A stretch of 40,963 nucleotides of DNA from an uncultured Bacteroidales bacterium. GTDB lineage: Bacteria > Bacteroidota > Bacteroidia > Bacteroidales > UBA932. The stretch lies in the NCBI GenBank assembly GCA_934726455.1, contig CAKVDS010000016.1, forward strand, positions 1 to 40,963. Direction: 5' to 3'. Each line of letters starts with the position of its first letter. Positions within the stretch are counted from its first letter, which is position 1. The position numbers were made by a program, and so were the translations under genes. The notes under the pieces were generated by a model. That model saw nothing but the letters and a program-made list of their open reading frames with translations. It ran no database searches and was not told where the DNA came from. Positions 1 to 8,289 of the stretch are shown one piece after another.

Positions 1-748
1 GAGTGATGGTATGGAAACAGCCGCCGCAAGCATTGCCGTAAGTCCCGTCCTCATTCTTAGGGAAGAGAGTGACAACCGCCAGATGATTGTGAGTACTTTT
101 GCGGATGAGCTCGTATGCGCTGAGCGTACGCTCATCAAGTTTGGAGGTATAGGCCTCACGTCTCTTCTCGAGAGCGGCTTCCTCCTTGGCAGTCGACTCA
201 ACGATTGAGGAGAGCTCCTGTTTCTTTGACTCCAGATCCCCCTCCCTTATGGTAATGCGGTCGTTGATACGGTCAAGATCCACCTTCTTGTCCTCGATGG
301 CCTGACGGGCCTCATTGATGTTCTTCTCCGCTATGGCCCTGAGGAGATCCTGATTCTCAAGTTCCTTGTTGATCGAGTCGTACTCGCGGCTGTTGGAGAT
401 GTTGTTCAGTTGTGAGCGGTATTTCTCTATCTCGGCGTCAAATTCCTCGATTTCCTTTTTGGAAGAGGCTATGTTCTGGTTGTAACCATCGATAAGCTGC
501 TCAACGCGGGCATGTTTTGCCTTCAGAGACTCGACCTCCTCCTCAAGAGAGGCCACCTCCTCCGGGAGTTCGCCCCGGAGCTGGACGAGCTTGTCTATGT
601 CATTATCCACAGCCTGAAGCTCATAAAGGGTCTTGAGTTTCTCCTGCGCGCTCTGCTCGTTCTCCGCAAATGTCTTCTGCAGGGACACGAAAGTCTCGCG
701 CTCATCGACCGGAGTCTGTACTTTCGTCGTTTTCTTGGTGGTTGCCAT
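1..748 (-). CDS. C4-type zinc ribbon coiled-coil protein (partial, 3' end off window)
   Basis: This minus-strand reading frame starts at the ATG at 748 and is still open at base 1, so the C-terminus is missing. The translation opens MATTKKTTKVQTP and then forms a long charged coiled coil of about 190 residues rich in E, K, Q and L. Near the cut end it reads NACGGCF, which is the first CxxC of a C-terminal C4 zinc ribbon. Long helical hairpin plus zinc ribbon is the layout of the zf-RING_7 family (HP0958/FlgZ-like). In Bacteroidales these proteins are widespread and their role is not settled; a nucleic-acid or protein adaptor is plausible. A TAnnTTTG box at 786-793 gives it its own promoter with a leader of about 35 bases. 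Confidence 0.85.
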   Translation of the reverse strand, partial: MATTKKTTKVQTPVDERETFVSLQKTFAENEQSAQEKLKTLYELQAVDNDIDKLVQLRGELPEEVASLEEEVESLKAKHARVEQLIDGYNQNIASSKKEIEEFDAEIEKYRSQLNNISNSREYDSINKELENQDLLRAIAEKNINEARQAIEDKKVDLDRINDRITIREGDLESKKQELSSIVESTAKEEAALEKRREAYTSKLDERTLSAYELIRKSTHNHLAVVTLFPKNEDGTYGNACGGCFHTIT

Positions 749-785
749 ATATTAAGGTGTTCTTTCTATTCTACTATGCAAGTTG

Positions 786-793
786 CAAAGTTA
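786..793 (-). promoter_or_regulatory. -7 promoter box for the zinc ribbon gene
   Basis: The minus strand reads TAACTTTG here, a full match to the Bacteroidota -7 consensus TAnnTTTG, 37 bases upstream of the ATG at 748. A clear TTTG -33 element is not visible at the usual spacing, so the call rests on the -7 box and its position. Confidence 0.5.
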
Positions 794-808
794 AGAAATT
801 GTTTTGAA

Positions 809-1129
809 TTATAGCAGGTCTTTCTTTATATCGCACAGCTGCGAGCGGATCGCCTTCAGGGAAGAGAGGACCTTGACACGGGCCTCAACCGATGCGCGCT
901 CGGCGCTCATCTGCTTCCCGGCTCCCTCAAGCGTGAGCCCTTTCTCCTTGATCAGGTAGTGCATCTGGCGGAAAGTCTCAAGATCCGCCGCCGAATAGAG
1001 CCGGTTGCCCTTGGCATTGCGGCTCGGCTTTATGAGTTTCGGGAAGGAGTTCGACCAGAACCGCACGAGCGACACCGACTCGCCTATCGCGTCCGCCACT
1101 TCCCCGATGGTATAGAAGAGTTTTTCCAT
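809..1129 (-). CDS. MerR-family transcriptional regulator
   Basis: A 106-residue protein with an N-terminal MerR winged helix: FYTIGEVADAIGESVSLVRFW is the helix-turn-helix (residues about 5-25), followed by the wing region with NRLYSAADLETFRQM and IKEKGLTLEGA. It lacks a long effector-binding domain, so it is a minimal MerR protein ending in a short dimerisation helix. It begins 3 bases after the stop of the upstream M23 peptidase gene, so it is probably the last gene of a three-gene operon. Small MerR proteins beside M23 peptidases are common in Bacteroidales; the ligand, if any, is unknown. Confidence 0.85.
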   Translation of the reverse strand: MEKLFYTIGEVADAIGESVSLVRFWSNSFPKLIKPSRNAKGNRLYSAADLETFRQMHYLIKEKGLTLEGAGKQMSAERASVEARVKVLSSLKAIRSQLCDIKKDLL

Positions 1130-1132
1130 ATA

Positions 1133-2083
1133 TCAATCCATTGATTGCTTGGTGTTTACTGACATATATAGCATATTGGCATACTCTTCGGGGCTCACGG
1201 AGGCGAAGATATGGTTGACAGGATCCAGGAACTCCCCGTCACGCCGAACCTCATAGTGGAGATGCGGGGCGAAAGCCTTGCCCGACATTCCGACAGTGCC
1301 GAGTTTCTGGCCGGCCTCCAGTTTCTGGCCGGCACGTACAGAGACGGACTCCAGATGCGCATAAACCGTAGTATATCCCCCATCATGCAGAATCTCCACA
1401 GTCTTGCCGAGTTTTTTTGAGGTCTGCACTTTCTGGACGACCCCGGCTGCGGCGGCTTTGACAGTCGTGCCACGGGCAACAATCAGATCAAGCCCCTCAT
1501 GATAGACGTAAGCCTTGTAGAAAGGATCCATCTTGCGCCCGGTGGAGGCGCCGACCTGCGAATATGTTATCCCGTCCAGAGGCAGACGCATCGGCGGAAC
1601 CGCCTTTGACTCATCGGCCAAAGCCCTGAATATCTTGATGAATGCGGCATCCACATCCGCCGATACGGCAAGCAGGCTGTCCGCTTTTCCCTTGGTATAG
1701 GCCGCAATCTTCGCATCCGGGACAGAAGCACTCGCGAACATAAAGTCAAGCCCTGCCATCGGGTCCGGCTCGGGGGCATTGGAGTGGAATGCCTGTTCGT
1801 AGATGTCGTTGTCCTTGTGCTGAAGGCTGGCTATTCCGTCGCGCAGCAGCTCTTCCTTCGGTGCGAACGAAGGATAAAGACGCTCGTACATCCTGATCTC
1901 ACGTCCCAGCTCACGCTCCACATCTGTACGCCAGAAGATTGCGAACGCGCAATATACAAGTACAGCAAGAGTCAATGTCGCAAGCAGGTAGGCCACTGTC
2001 ACGAGCAGCACACGGCCAATCTTGACGCGCACCTTCTTGAAACCGAAACTCTTCGGGTCAAATTCCATCATCTTCTTGCTCAT
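1133..2083 (-). CDS. M23 family metallopeptidase, membrane-anchored (second of tandem pair)
   Basis: A 316-residue protein with one transmembrane helix (about 24-50), an extracytoplasmic helical linker (about 55-160) and a C-terminal LytM/M23 domain. The zinc and catalytic residues of the family are present: H195 and D199 in YHEGLD, H243 in YAHL, and H274/H276 in HLHYE. M23 enzymes cleave peptidoglycan cross-bridges or stems; with all ligands present this copy should be active. Its start overlaps the end of the upstream M23 gene by four bases, so the two are translationally coupled. The pair probably works in envelope remodelling during growth or division. Confidence 0.88.
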   Translation of the reverse strand: MSKKMMEFDPKSFGFKKVRVKIGRVLLVTVAYLLATLTLAVLVYCAFAIFWRTDVERELGREIRMYERLYPSFAPKEELLRDGIASLQHKDNDIYEQAFHSNAPEPDPMAGLDFMFASASVPDAKIAAYTKGKADSLLAVSADVDAAFIKIFRALADESKAVPPMRLPLDGITYSQVGASTGRKMDPFYKAYVYHEGLDLIVARGTTVKAAAAGVVQKVQTSKKLGKTVEILHDGGYTTVYAHLESVSVRAGQKLEAGQKLGTVGMSGKAFAPHLHYEVRRDGEFLDPVNHIFASVSPEEYANMLYMSVNTKQSMD

Positions 2084-3099
2084 TCCGCTTTCCTCCCCCG
2101 ACGGAGAAGTTCCATCGTGCTCTTGGCAGCGGTGGAGCGTCCCTCTTCACTGCGCCGTTCAATCATGGCCCTGTATTCATCTTCCGGCATGTTCATGTCC
2201 AGAAAGTTCATGGGATTAACCCTGTTCCCCTTGTAAATCACTTCATAATGCAGGTGCGACCCCGTCGATTTGCCGGTGCTGCCCACCGTCCCGATCCGGT
2301 CGCCGCGATGCAGTTTCATCCCCGGGGCAACCTCTATAGTGTTGAGGTGCGCATAACGCGTCTGATACCCGTAACCATGGTCAATCACAATCTCGTTGCC
2401 ATAGCCCCAAAGGTGCATGCCGGTCTTTTCCACCACACCGTCGCCGGTGACATACACCGGAGTGCCTGTCTTGGTCGCAAAATCCTGTCCGCCATGACGT
2501 TCACCTCCGCCGTAGACCGGATCTATACGATAGCCGAAGCCGCTGGAGAGGCGATATGACCCGGGGGCCGGAAGGATCGGAGGGACATTGGGGACGCATG
2601 ATATCATGTCTCCGGCCTTGCGCGAAAGATCTCTGACCTCGTCAAGGGACTTGCTGCGCACATAAGTACGCTTGGTGAGATCGTCCAGACGCCGCACCAT
2701 CTGCCTCAGATGAGAATTCGCCCCGAGCCTGTCCAGTTCCGCATAACGGTTCAGGCCTTCCAGCCCGGAATTCCGGACTTCCTCGGGAATCGGATTCAGA
2801 CCATAGATGGAACGATAGACATCGTCATCACGCTGCTCTATACCTGTAAGGGTCTGCTCGTAGATGTCGAGCTGCCTGTCCATCACGCTCATCTTGGCCT
2901 CCCACTCGGCATGCCGCCTCTTGAGAGCGGCGGTACGCGGCAGTTCAAAATGGAAAACCGAGAGATAAAGCCAGAAGTACATCACTACGAGACAGAGCGC
3001 CACCACAGCAAGCAGCGCCACTCTGATGTGCTTGACATATTTCGGCTCGCTTCGGGCCTCATACATCAGGGTCTCCGGATTAAAGACATACTTGGGCAT
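2080..3099 (-). CDS. M23 family metallopeptidase, membrane-anchored (first of tandem pair)
   Basis: A 339-residue protein. The N-terminus (KYVFNPETLMYE) resembles that of Bacteroidota M23 proteins, which supports the start at 3099. One transmembrane helix lies at about 24-48, then a coiled-coil stretch (about 55-165), then the LytM domain with H202/D206 (RHGGQD), H251 (YAHL) and H282/H284 (HLHYE), so all metal and catalytic residues are present. It leads the operon with the second M23 gene and the MerR gene. The only good promoter box lies 6 bases upstream of the ATG, which would leave almost no leader. Confidence 0.88.
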   Translation of the reverse strand: MPKYVFNPETLMYEARSEPKYVKHIRVALLAVVALCLVVMYFWLYLSVFHFELPRTAALKRRHAEWEAKMSVMDRQLDIYEQTLTGIEQRDDDVYRSIYGLNPIPEEVRNSGLEGLNRYAELDRLGANSHLRQMVRRLDDLTKRTYVRSKSLDEVRDLSRKAGDMISCVPNVPPILPAPGSYRLSSGFGYRIDPVYGGGERHGGQDFATKTGTPVYVTGDGVVEKTGMHLWGYGNEIVIDHGYGYQTRYAHLNTIEVAPGMKLHRGDRIGTVGSTGKSTGSHLHYEVIYKGNRVNPMNFLDMNMPEDEYRAMIERRSEEGRSTAAKSTMELLRRGRKAE

Positions 3100-3105
3100 A
3101 GACTA

Positions 3106-3113
3106 CAAATATA
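3106..3113 (-). promoter_or_regulatory. -7 promoter box for the M23-M23-merR operon
   Basis: The minus strand reads TATATTTG, a full match to TAnnTTTG, ending 6 bases before the start codon at 3099. Transcription would start at or next to the ATG, giving a leaderless or nearly leaderless message. No good TTTG -33 partner is seen. Confidence 0.5.
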
Positions 3114-3209
3114 CTGATTTTTTCTTTCGCCCCGGGACATCTCAAGTTACGTGCCAATGCCGTCACCCCGTCCGGGTAGGAAAAATTGGAATTAATCGCC
3201 AAAAAGTAG

Positions 3210-3217
3210 TATTTTTG
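3210..3217 (+). promoter_or_regulatory. -7 promoter box for the alaS operon
   Basis: TATTTTTG matches TAnnTTTG and sits 26 bases upstream of the alaS ATG at 3244. A weak -33 element (TTGG at 3186-3189) lies 20 bases upstream. This divergent promoter serves the plus-strand operon alaS to the aldo/keto reductase. Confidence 0.5.
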
Positions 3218-3243
3218 TCATTTGTTTGATATTTTGCAGTATT

Positions 3244-5883
3244 ATGACTTCTAAGGAAATAAGACAGAAATTTCTGGATTTCTTCGCATCCAAGGGACAC
3301 ACCGTCGTGCCTTCAGCCCCGATGGTGGTCAAGAATGACCCGACGCTGATGTTCACCAACGCCGGCATGAACCAGTTCAAGGACATTTTCCTCGGCAATG
3401 CCAAGGCCCCGTACCCGCGTGCAACAGACTCGCAGAAGTGCCTGAGGGTAAGCGGAAAGCACAACGACCTCGAAGAAGTCGGGCACGACACCTACCACCA
3501 CACGATGTTCGAGATGCTCGGCAACTGGAGTTTCGGCGACTACTTCAAAAAAGAAGCGATAGACTGGGCCTGGGAACTCCTTACGGAAGTCTACAAGATA
3601 GACCCGAAGCTGCTCTACGCCACCGTGTTCGAGGGCAGCGAGGAGGACGGCACCACGATGGACGAGGAGGCAAGGCTTGCATGGCTCAAGCACCTCCCGG
3701 AAGACCATATCCTGCTCGGCAACAAGCATGACAACTTTTGGGAAATGGGCGACACGGGGCCATGCGGGCCGTGCTCAGAGATCCATATAGATATACGCAC
3801 CCCGGAAGAAAAAGCCGCTTCGGGCTTGAGCGGACGCGAACTGGTCAACAAGTCCGATCCGCATGTGATTGAAATCTGGAATCTTGTGTTCATGCAGTAC
3901 CAGAGGATGGCCGACGGACATCTGGAGAGCCTTCCGGCACGCAACATCGACACCGGCATGGGCTTCGAGCGCCTCTGCTGCGCGCTTCAGGGCAAGGAGA
4001 GCAACTACGACACCGACGTGTTCAGCGGCCTGATCTCCAAGATCGGAGAAATCTCCGGACACCGCTATGGCGAAAATGCGCAGGCCGATGTGGCGATGAG
4101 GGTCATCGCCGACCACATCCGCGCCATCAGTTTCAGCATCGCCGACGGACAGCTCCCGTCCAACGTCAAGGCCGGATATGTAATCAGGAGAATCCTGCGC
4201 CGCGCCGTCCGCTACGGATATACTTTCCTCGGTCTGAACGAGCCGTTCCTTTGCCGTCTGGTGCAGCAGATCGTCGATGACATGGGAGAGGCCTACCCGG
4301 AAATAGCCAAACAGCAGAAATTCATCGAGAACGTCATACGCGAAGAGGAACTCGCCTTCCTGCGCACCCTTGACAGGGGCATCAAACTGATGGACGAGTG
4401 CGTCGCAAGAGCCGGAGAGAGCAAGGTGATTTCCGGGACGGACGCGTTCAAACTGTACGACACCTACGGCTTCCCTATCGATCTCACAGAACTTATTGCC
4501 GGAGAAAACGGCTGCACCGTGGACTTGGAAGGCTTCAAAGTCGAGCTCCAGAAACAGAAGGACAGGGCCCGCAACGCCACGGCCAACACTTTCGGAGACT
4601 GGGCCATCTACCACACTGGAGAAGAAGTGGAATTCACCGGGTACGACACCACCTGCACGGAAGGAGCACTGCTTCTCAAACAGAGGACCGTAGTCCAGAA
4701 AAACAAGGAGATGCTCCAGCTCGTGTTCGACCGCACCCCGTTCTACGGCGAGATGGGAGGTGAAGTCGGAGACACCGGATACATCATCTCCGCCGACGGC
4801 GAGCGCGTCAGGATCCTCAACACCATAAAGGAGAACAACCTCACCATCCACATAGCCGAGAAGCTGCCGCTCAACTGCGAGGGCGAATTCACTCTCACGG
4901 TAGACGCCGACCGCAGGCGCAAGATCGCAGCCAACCACAGCTGCACCCACCTGCTCGACAGGGCGCTCAGAGAAGTGCTCGGAGACCATGTGGAACAGAA
5001 AGGCTCATACGTCTGCGACAGCAGTTTCCGCTTTGACTTCTCCCACTTCGAGAAGCTCAGCGACGAGCAGATAGCCAAGGTGGAGGCACGGGTCAACCAG
5101 CTCATCCGTGACAACCTGCCGCTCCAGGAGAAGCGTGACGCCACCATGGAAGAGGCTCGGCAAATGGGTGCCATAGCCCTCTTCGGCGAGAAATACGGCG
5201 ACAGGGTGAGAGTCGTCAAGTTCGGCCCGAGCGTCGAACTCTGCGGCGGCTGCCACACCGGCGCCACCGGCAACATCGGGTTCTTCAAGATCCTCTCCGA
5301 GAGCGCGATAGCGGCAGGCATACGCCGTATCGAAGCCGTTACAGGAGAGGCCGCAGAAACTTATGTCTATGGGATGCAGGAACTTCTCAAGACCGCACGC
5401 TCATTCTTCAACAATGTCCCGGACCTTGCCGGAGCCATAAGGCATCTGGTCGAGGACAACGCCACGTTCAAGAAACAGGCGGAAGAGTTCGCCCGGCAGA
5501 AAGCCGCACAGCTGGCACAGCTGCTCGCCTCCAAGGCAAAGGAAGTGGGCGGAATCAAACTCATCGTAGCCAGCCGCATAGCCGAGAACGGCGGCGATCC
5601 GACAATGCTTCGCAACGCGGCCCTCGCCCTCCAGAAGGAGCTCAGCAACACGGCCCTCGCCGCAGCATTCGAATCTGACGGCAAGCCGCAGCTCCTGCTG
5701 ATGTACTCCGACGACCTTGTGGCCAAGGGACACAACGCCGGCAAAGAGATCCGTGAGGCAGCCAAATTCATCCTCGGAGGCGGCGGCGGACAGCCGGGTC
5801 TGGCATCTGCCGGCGGCAAGAACCTCGAAGGCCTCAAGGATGCCCTCGACGCCCTCGTCAAAGCCGCCACTTCCGGCAAATAG
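3244..5883 (+). CDS. alaS: alanyl-tRNA synthetase
   Basis: An 879-residue class II synthetase that charges tRNA-Ala. I chose the ATG at 3244 (MTSKEIRQKFLDFF), the normal AlaRS N-terminus, rather than an upstream in-frame ATG at 3226 that adds MIFCSI. The aminoacylation core contains FTNAGMNQFKDIFLG and the TxSQKCLR region. The editing domain shows its zinc motif as NHSCTH and CGGCH. The C-terminal C-Ala domain ends with GGGGGQPGLASAGGKN, as expected for the DHHA1-like glycine-rich tail. Length and domain order are standard. It is the first gene of a tight plus-strand run; the next gene begins 15 bases downstream. Confidence 0.97.
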   Translation: MTSKEIRQKFLDFFASKGHTVVPSAPMVVKNDPTLMFTNAGMNQFKDIFLGNAKAPYPRATDSQKCLRVSGKHNDLEEVGHDTYHHTMFEMLGNWSFGDYFKKEAIDWAWELLTEVYKIDPKLLYATVFEGSEEDGTTMDEEARLAWLKHLPEDHILLGNKHDNFWEMGDTGPCGPCSEIHIDIRTPEEKAASGLSGRELVNKSDPHVIEIWNLVFMQYQRMADGHLESLPARNIDTGMGFERLCCALQGKESNYDTDVFSGLISKIGEISGHRYGENAQADVAMRVIADHIRAISFSIADGQLPSNVKAGYVIRRILRRAVRYGYTFLGLNEPFLCRLVQQIVDDMGEAYPEIAKQQKFIENVIREEELAFLRTLDRGIKLMDECVARAGESKVISGTDAFKLYDTYGFPIDLTELIAGENGCTVDLEGFKVELQKQKDRARNATANTFGDWAIYHTGEEVEFTGYDTTCTEGALLLKQRTVVQKNKEMLQLVFDRTPFYGEMGGEVGDTGYIISADGERVRILNTIKENNLTIHIAEKLPLNCEGEFTLTVDADRRRKIAANHSCTHLLDRALREVLGDHVEQKGSYVCDSSFRFDFSHFEKLSDEQIAKVEARVNQLIRDNLPLQEKRDATMEEARQMGAIALFGEKYGDRVRVVKFGPSVELCGGCHTGATGNIGFFKILSESAIAAGIRRIEAVTGEAAETYVYGMQELLKTARSFFNNVPDLAGAIRHLVEDNATFKKQAEEFARQKAAQLAQLLASKAKEVGGIKLIVASRIAENGGDPTMLRNAALALQKELSNTALAAAFESDGKPQLLLMYSDDLVAKGHNAGKEIREAAKFILGGGGGQPGLASAGGKNLEGLKDALDALVKAATSGK

Positions 5884-5898
5884 TGTAAAGTAAGGAGG

Positions 5899-8289
5899 AT
5901 GAAGAAACTCGACCGCTTCATACTGAAGTCGTTCATCGGGCCGCTGACAGCGATCCTGTTCGTCGTCGTCTTCATCCTCCTGCTCCAGTTTCTCTGGCTC
6001 TACATAGACGAGCTCGTAGGCAAAGGTTTAGGGCTGAGGATCATACTTGAGTTCCTCATGTGGGGCGCATGTACGATCCTGCCTCAAGCCCTGCCGCTCG
6101 CGACCCTGCTGGCCTCGATGATGGTTGTCGGCCAGATGGCCGAAAACAATGAACTTCTGGCCATCAAGGCCGCCGGGGTATCTTTCTCACGGATCATCGC
6201 GCCTCTCACCGCCGCGTCTCTGGTCATCGCAATCGGAGCTTTTTTCATCGGCGACAGGCTCGTGCCGCACGCCTTCAACAAGATCTACACCCTCCGCGAT
6301 GATATCGGACGCACAAAGAACGAGATCAAGATACCGTCAGGCACGTTCTACGACGGCATAGACGGCTATATCCTGAGAGTTCAGGACCAGAGCAAGGAGA
6401 GCGGCATGCTCTACGGGGTCATGGTCTATGACCACAGTGCCGGCAAGGGCAACATCTCGCTGACTTTGGCCGACTCCGCCCTGATCAAGATGTCGAGCAG
6501 GAAAGACTATCTGACTTTCACGATGTTCGACGGCTCAAGCTATCAGGAGAACAACACCATCCGCTACGCGGACACAAGCCTCGCCCTGCAGAGAGTCAAG
6601 TTCGCAAAGCAGGAGATCGTGGTCCCGCTGTCCAACTACAGTTTCGAGAAATCGGATTCGAGCCGATTCGGTGACCAGGCCAAGGCGAAGAGCGCAAAGC
6701 TCCTCAAACACGAGAGCGACTCGCTCCACCACCACGTGGACTCAGTACAGCGCATACACTACGCCTCCATCATCAGGATGAAGCCGTTCCAGGAAAGCCC
6801 GCAGCTGGACACTGCGCTGAGGAACCCATCCCGGGCCATGTTCAGTTATGAAGGGTTTGAAGAATGGAAAGATATCGACAGCAAAGCCATAGCCTACAAG
6901 GAAGCGGGCGAAAGAGCAAGCCGCTATGCTTCAGACATCGGAAGCCTCAAGTTCGACACCTATGAGCAGGATTACTACATCAGGCACACTGACATCGAGC
7001 TTCTGAAGAAATTCGCACAGGCGCTCGCCTGCTTCATACTGTTTTTCATCGGGGCGCCGCTCGGCTCACTGATACGCAAGGGCGGACTCGGCACCAGCGC
7101 CATAGTCTCTGTGCTGTTCTTCGTCCTCTATTGGGTGGTGGACATCTCCGGCACCAAACTGGCCCGGGACGGGGCCATCGGGGCATTCAGCGGAGCGTTC
7201 ATATCCACTTTCATACTCGCACCGATAGGCATCTTCCTCACATGGAAGGCCATAAACGACTCAGAACTTTTCAATTTGGATCAATTCAAGACTTGGAGGC
7301 GGAAGCTCAAAAGCAAGATTGTCAGCTTCTTCCGCCCTGTGCGCATAGTATACATGGGCACACCGGAATTTGCGGTAGCTCCGCTGGACAATCTCATACG
7401 CAACAAATACAAGGTGGTCGGGGTGGTGACCGTCCCGGACAAACCGAGCGGACGCGGTCTCAAAGTGAACGAGAGCGCGGTGAAACGTTATGCCGTCGAA
7501 CATGGACTTCCGCTGCTCCAGCCGGAGAAGCTCAAAGATCCTGAATTCCTCGCGGCACTCAAAGCCTGGAAACCGGATCTCATCGTGGTGGTGGCATTCC
7601 GAATGCTGCCGGAGGCAGTATGGTCGATGCCTAAACTCGGCACCATCAACCTCCACGCCGCCCTGCTGCCACAATACCGCGGTGCAGCTCCTATCAACTG
7701 GGCCGTCATCAACGGAGAGAAGCTCACAGGCGTGACCACATTCATGATAGACAAGGACATCGACACAGGAGGCATACTCATGCGTCATGAATGCAGGATC
7801 AGCCCTGTGGACACGGCGGGAGATATACACGACAAACTGATGGAGATCGGCTCCGATCTCGTGCTCCAGACTGTCGAAGGGCTCATCGAACACAATATCG
7901 AGATGCGTGTGCAGCGCTCGTTCATCCAGGGGTCTGAAGTACTCAAGCCGGCGCCGAAACTCACCCGGGAGACCTGCCGCATAGACTGGAACGACAGCAG
8001 CGAACATATCTATAATCTCATACGTGGCTTGAGCCCGTATCCGGCAGCCTTCACAGAAATCGCCGAGGAGGGCAAAGAGCCGCTCACGCTCAAGATATAC
8101 CGCGCCGAGAAAGTCAATCTGCATGCGGCTCCCGGCACTGTCCTCTCTGATGGCAAAACTTATCTTGCCATAGCCGCGTCAGATGGTGCCATATCACTCA
8201 AGGAGATACAGATCTCAGGCAAGAAGAGAATGGAAATCAAAGACTTCCTGCTCGGATTCAGAAACCCGGACAAATACCATATATGTTAA
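5899..8289 (+). CDS. LptF/LptG-family permease fused to methionyl-tRNA formyltransferase
   Basis: A 796-residue open frame joins two complete proteins. Residues 1 to about 450 are an LptF/LptG (YjgP/YjgQ) permease: helices near 12-34, 60-80 and 95-115, a periplasmic jelly-roll (about 120-360), then helices near 370-388, 400-418 and 425-447. Such proteins move lipopolysaccharide out of the inner membrane with the ATPase LptB. After a basic linker (about 460-481), residues 482-796 form a full-length Fmt: RIVYMGTPEFA at the start, catalytic N584 and H586 in INLHAALLP with the RGAAPI loop, and D622 in DIDTGG. Fmt formylates Met-tRNAfMet for initiation. I see no stop or frameshift between the parts. 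An internal start at Met486 could also release Fmt alone. A Shine-Dalgarno-like AAGGAGG directly abuts the ATG. Confidence 0.88.
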   Translation: MKKLDRFILKSFIGPLTAILFVVVFILLLQFLWLYIDELVGKGLGLRIILEFLMWGACTILPQALPLATLLASMMVVGQMAENNELLAIKAAGVSFSRIIAPLTAASLVIAIGAFFIGDRLVPHAFNKIYTLRDDIGRTKNEIKIPSGTFYDGIDGYILRVQDQSKESGMLYGVMVYDHSAGKGNISLTLADSALIKMSSRKDYLTFTMFDGSSYQENNTIRYADTSLALQRVKFAKQEIVVPLSNYSFEKSDSSRFGDQAKAKSAKLLKHESDSLHHHVDSVQRIHYASIIRMKPFQESPQLDTALRNPSRAMFSYEGFEEWKDIDSKAIAYKEAGERASRYASDIGSLKFDTYEQDYYIRHTDIELLKKFAQALACFILFFIGAPLGSLIRKGGLGTSAIVSVLFFVLYWVVDISGTKLARDGAIGAFSGAFISTFILAPIGIFLTWKAINDSELFNLDQFKTWRRKLKSKIVSFFRPVRIVYMGTPEFAVAPLDNLIRNKYKVVGVVTVPDKPSGRGLKVNESAVKRYAVEHGLPLLQPEKLKDPEFLAALKAWKPDLIVVVAFRMLPEAVWSMPKLGTINLHAALLPQYRGAAPINWAVINGEKLTGVTTFMIDKDIDTGGILMRHECRISPVDTAGDIHDKLMEIGSDLVLQTVEGLIEHNIEMRVQRSFIQGSEVLKPAPKLTRETCRIDWNDSSEHIYNLIRGLSPYPAAFTEIAEEGKEPLTLKIYRAEKVNLHAAPGTVLSDGKTYLAIAASDGAISLKEIQISGKKRMEIKDFLLGFRNPDKYHIC

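Noticed and set aside
3775..4989. A 404-codon minus-strand open frame across alaS
   Set aside because: It is a shadow of alaS in high-GC DNA, low in family-like motifs, and wholly covered by a certain gene.
7261..8124. A 287-codon minus-strand open frame across the Fmt domain
   Set aside because: Antisense shadow of the Fmt coding region; no recognisable domain or start signal.
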